Below are positions 62,326 to 64,000 of a stretch of DNA of 64,000 nt, piece by piece (the stretch's first letter is position 1; each line of letters starts with the position of its first letter). The notes beneath the pieces are model-generated. The model was not told the origin of the DNA and did not search any database. It worked only from the letters and a program-made list of their open reading frames with translations. The position numbers and the translations under genes were made by a program. Source of the DNA: Profftia lariciata (GTDB lineage Bacteria > Pseudomonadota > Gammaproteobacteria > Enterobacterales > Enterobacteriaceae); NCBI RefSeq assembly GCF_020541265.1, contig NZ_CP045925.1:496001-560000 (forward strand), read 5' to 3'.

Positions 62326-63836
62326 TGTTAAGAAATAACAAAAATTATGTTTTTGTTTAAACACAATATTTATTAATCTTAAATTAATCCATGCTTATTT
62401 TATAGGATAAAATATATTAAATTATAAATAATTTATTAGCAATATTTACATTAAGATTAAATAATAATATTACACAATATACTTAGCTATTAGAAATAAT
62501 ATAGCTATATTGTTTATATACAATTTTAATAAAATTTTTAATACATTGTATGCAATAGTTATTTCATATTAAAATATATTAAAATGTGTTTTGATAAAAA
62601 TATTGTATTACAATGATTATATGTTTTATATATACTGTAAAAGTGATTATTAATTATTTTTTTAATGTTAATAATCACTATATATTATCTTAATATAATT
62701 AATTATAGTTGTTATTAATTATATGCAAGTGGTTTTTTAAAAAAAATCATTTGATATACTATTTTCATTAATAAATATTCTTCGTTACAAGAAATTATTA
62801 TATATTAATAATAATTTTTTAATTATTATTTGTAGTGCATTGGATTGATTTTACTAAATTAGTATAATTTAATTATATCATTAAATAAAAGTGTTATACT
62901 GTAATGATTATTACGTTATTTATATAACGAGATCAATAATTTTTAGCTAACGTCTTAAAATGATTGTTTATTAAATTAATCAATAAATATATTTTTTATG
63001 TAGTATTTACATTATATTAATGATTAAAAAATAAGTAAACAAAGTATACATAAACATATTAATTGTTAAAATAAATAATATTAATACTTAAGATATTAAT
63101 TATTAATTAAGTATATCATTAATTATGATGTATTATATACGCTCTCATAGTATCTGTAATATATTATACGATATTTCTTATTAGATAATTTTTATTTATT
63201 AGATAAACAATATTAATTTTAATCATAAATTATTATAATAATATCTATTGCATTAAATTATTGTTAATTTTTATAAATTTTTTGATAAAATAATTAAGTT
63301 GTTTAATTACTTACATGTATAATTATTATATATAAATATATATATTTTAAAAAATTTAAGTAATTTTATTAAAAATATTTTTTTATGACAATACAATATT
63401 AACTATGTTAATAGTATTATTATATATCATATTTTATTATTTAATACTAAAAAAGAATATTTTTATAAATATTACTTACATAATTTTAATAAAATTATTT
63501 TAGTATCTGTAGGATTATATTATTTATTATATAAATAATAAGATATAGTTTTTAGATAAAATTGCAATTATATTTTAAAATTTTTTTAATTAATTACATT
63601 ACACTATATTTAGTGTGTTCTGTCAAAAAATATCTTAATAATAAAAAATATTATATTTTTTATTTTTTCTTGATATACACAATATAATAAGTATTATATA
63701 TTAATAACCATACTCTTTAAAAGAGTATTAATTATAGTAATATAATATTATTATTTATACATAATTATTTTTTATAAAATACACTTAAATAATTTTTAGT
63801 TTTTTACATTATTTTTCTAAATTTAAGGATTATATA
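62326..63836. other. Gene-free gap between gyrB and yidA
   Basis: About 1.5 kb of A/T-rich DNA between two genes that are close neighbours in E. coli, so the space is expansion or loss of an unknown gene. Nothing is readable. Confidence 0.5.
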
Positions 63837-64000
63837 ATGTCAATTAAATTGATTGCCATAGATTTAGATGGTACTCTCCTTAATAAAGATTATATTATTA
63901 CACCTGCAGTAAAAAAATCTATTTTGACAGCTAGATCTCATGATGTACATATATTGTTAGCTACTGGACGTCCATTTGTTGGTGTAAGGCAATATTTACG
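63837..64000 (+). CDS. yidA: Sugar phosphatase YidA, HAD family (partial, 5' end)
   Basis: The first 54 codons of a Cof-type HAD phosphatase, running off the window. Motif I, IAIDLDGTLLN, has both catalytic Asp residues (positions about 9 and 11), and motif II lies in LLATGRPFVGVRQYLR. The start MSIKLIAIDLDGT matches E. coli YidA MAIKLIAIDMDGT. ATG 63837 follows AAGGAT. Its position directly after gyrB is that of E. coli yidA, which favours this member over other Cof paralogues. Confidence 0.88.
   Translation, partial: MSIKLIAIDLDGTLLNKDYIITPAVKKSILTARSHDVHILLATGRPFVGVRQYL

Noticed and set aside
1..64000. CRISPR arrays, prophage, insertion sequences
   Set aside because: No spaced identical repeats of 24-40 bases, no transposase or integrase motifs and no terminal repeats were seen; the few direct repeats are short slippage tracts.

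Overview
The window looks like chromosome from an obligate, vertically inherited symbiont (most likely of an insect) in the Enterobacterales. By eye the G+C is near one fifth. Almost every protein lines up closely with an Escherichia coli single-copy housekeeping protein. Only about half of the bases are coding. No transposase, integrase, phage gene, plasmid gene or CRISPR array is visible. Genus cannot be fixed from sequence alone; tsetse, carpenter-ant or bat-fly symbiont types are the sort of genome to compare.

Layout. 1-72: tail of an unidentified gene. 1.8-8.2 kb (minus strand): xthA, gloB, rnhA and fabI, widely spaced. 8.5-13.9 kb (minus): the sapABCDF peptide/polyamine ABC transporter, tightly packed and next to fabI as in E. 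coli, with the sapA signal peptide out of frame. 14.4-15.7 kb: dnaT (+) and lpxH (-). 17.2 kb: a 2-Cys peroxiredoxin. 19.4-23.8 kb (minus): dnaJ, dnaK (with a recognisable sigma-32 promoter) and folD. 24.0 kb: tRNA-Arg(UCU). 24.8 kb: infA. 25.0-30.0 kb: a 5 kb stretch with no gene. 30.1-35.5 kb (plus): aroA, cmk, rpsA, ihfB. 35.9-40.5 kb: ubiD, yggX, mltC. 42.0-45.4 kb: msbA-lpxK (overlapping) and a cold-shock gene with long leader and terminator. 46.9 kb rppH; 49.6 kb dcd; 52.2 kb phrB (-). 56.5-62.3 kb: the classic dnaA-dnaN-recF-gyrB cluster, in which dnaN and gyrB are intact but dnaA is a stop-riddled relic and recF only a scrap. 63.8 kb: start of yidA, continuing off the window.

How the genes work together. 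Lipid A synthesis and export (lpxH, lpxK, msbA), murein turnover (mltC), fatty-acid synthesis (fabI) and the Sap transporter imply a real Gram-negative envelope. aroA, folD, ubiD and dcd supply shikimate, one-carbon, quinone and dUTP steps. infA, rpsA, rppH and the Csp protein run translation and RNA turnover. DnaK/DnaJ and the peroxiredoxin handle stress. Repair is thin: XthA, PhrB, RNase HI. The main surprise is replication: the dnaA copy here is dead, while the primosomal restart protein DnaT, uncommon in genomes this reduced, is intact.

Intergenic DNA is mostly featureless A/T, but it holds several long perfect inverted repeats, which I list separately.
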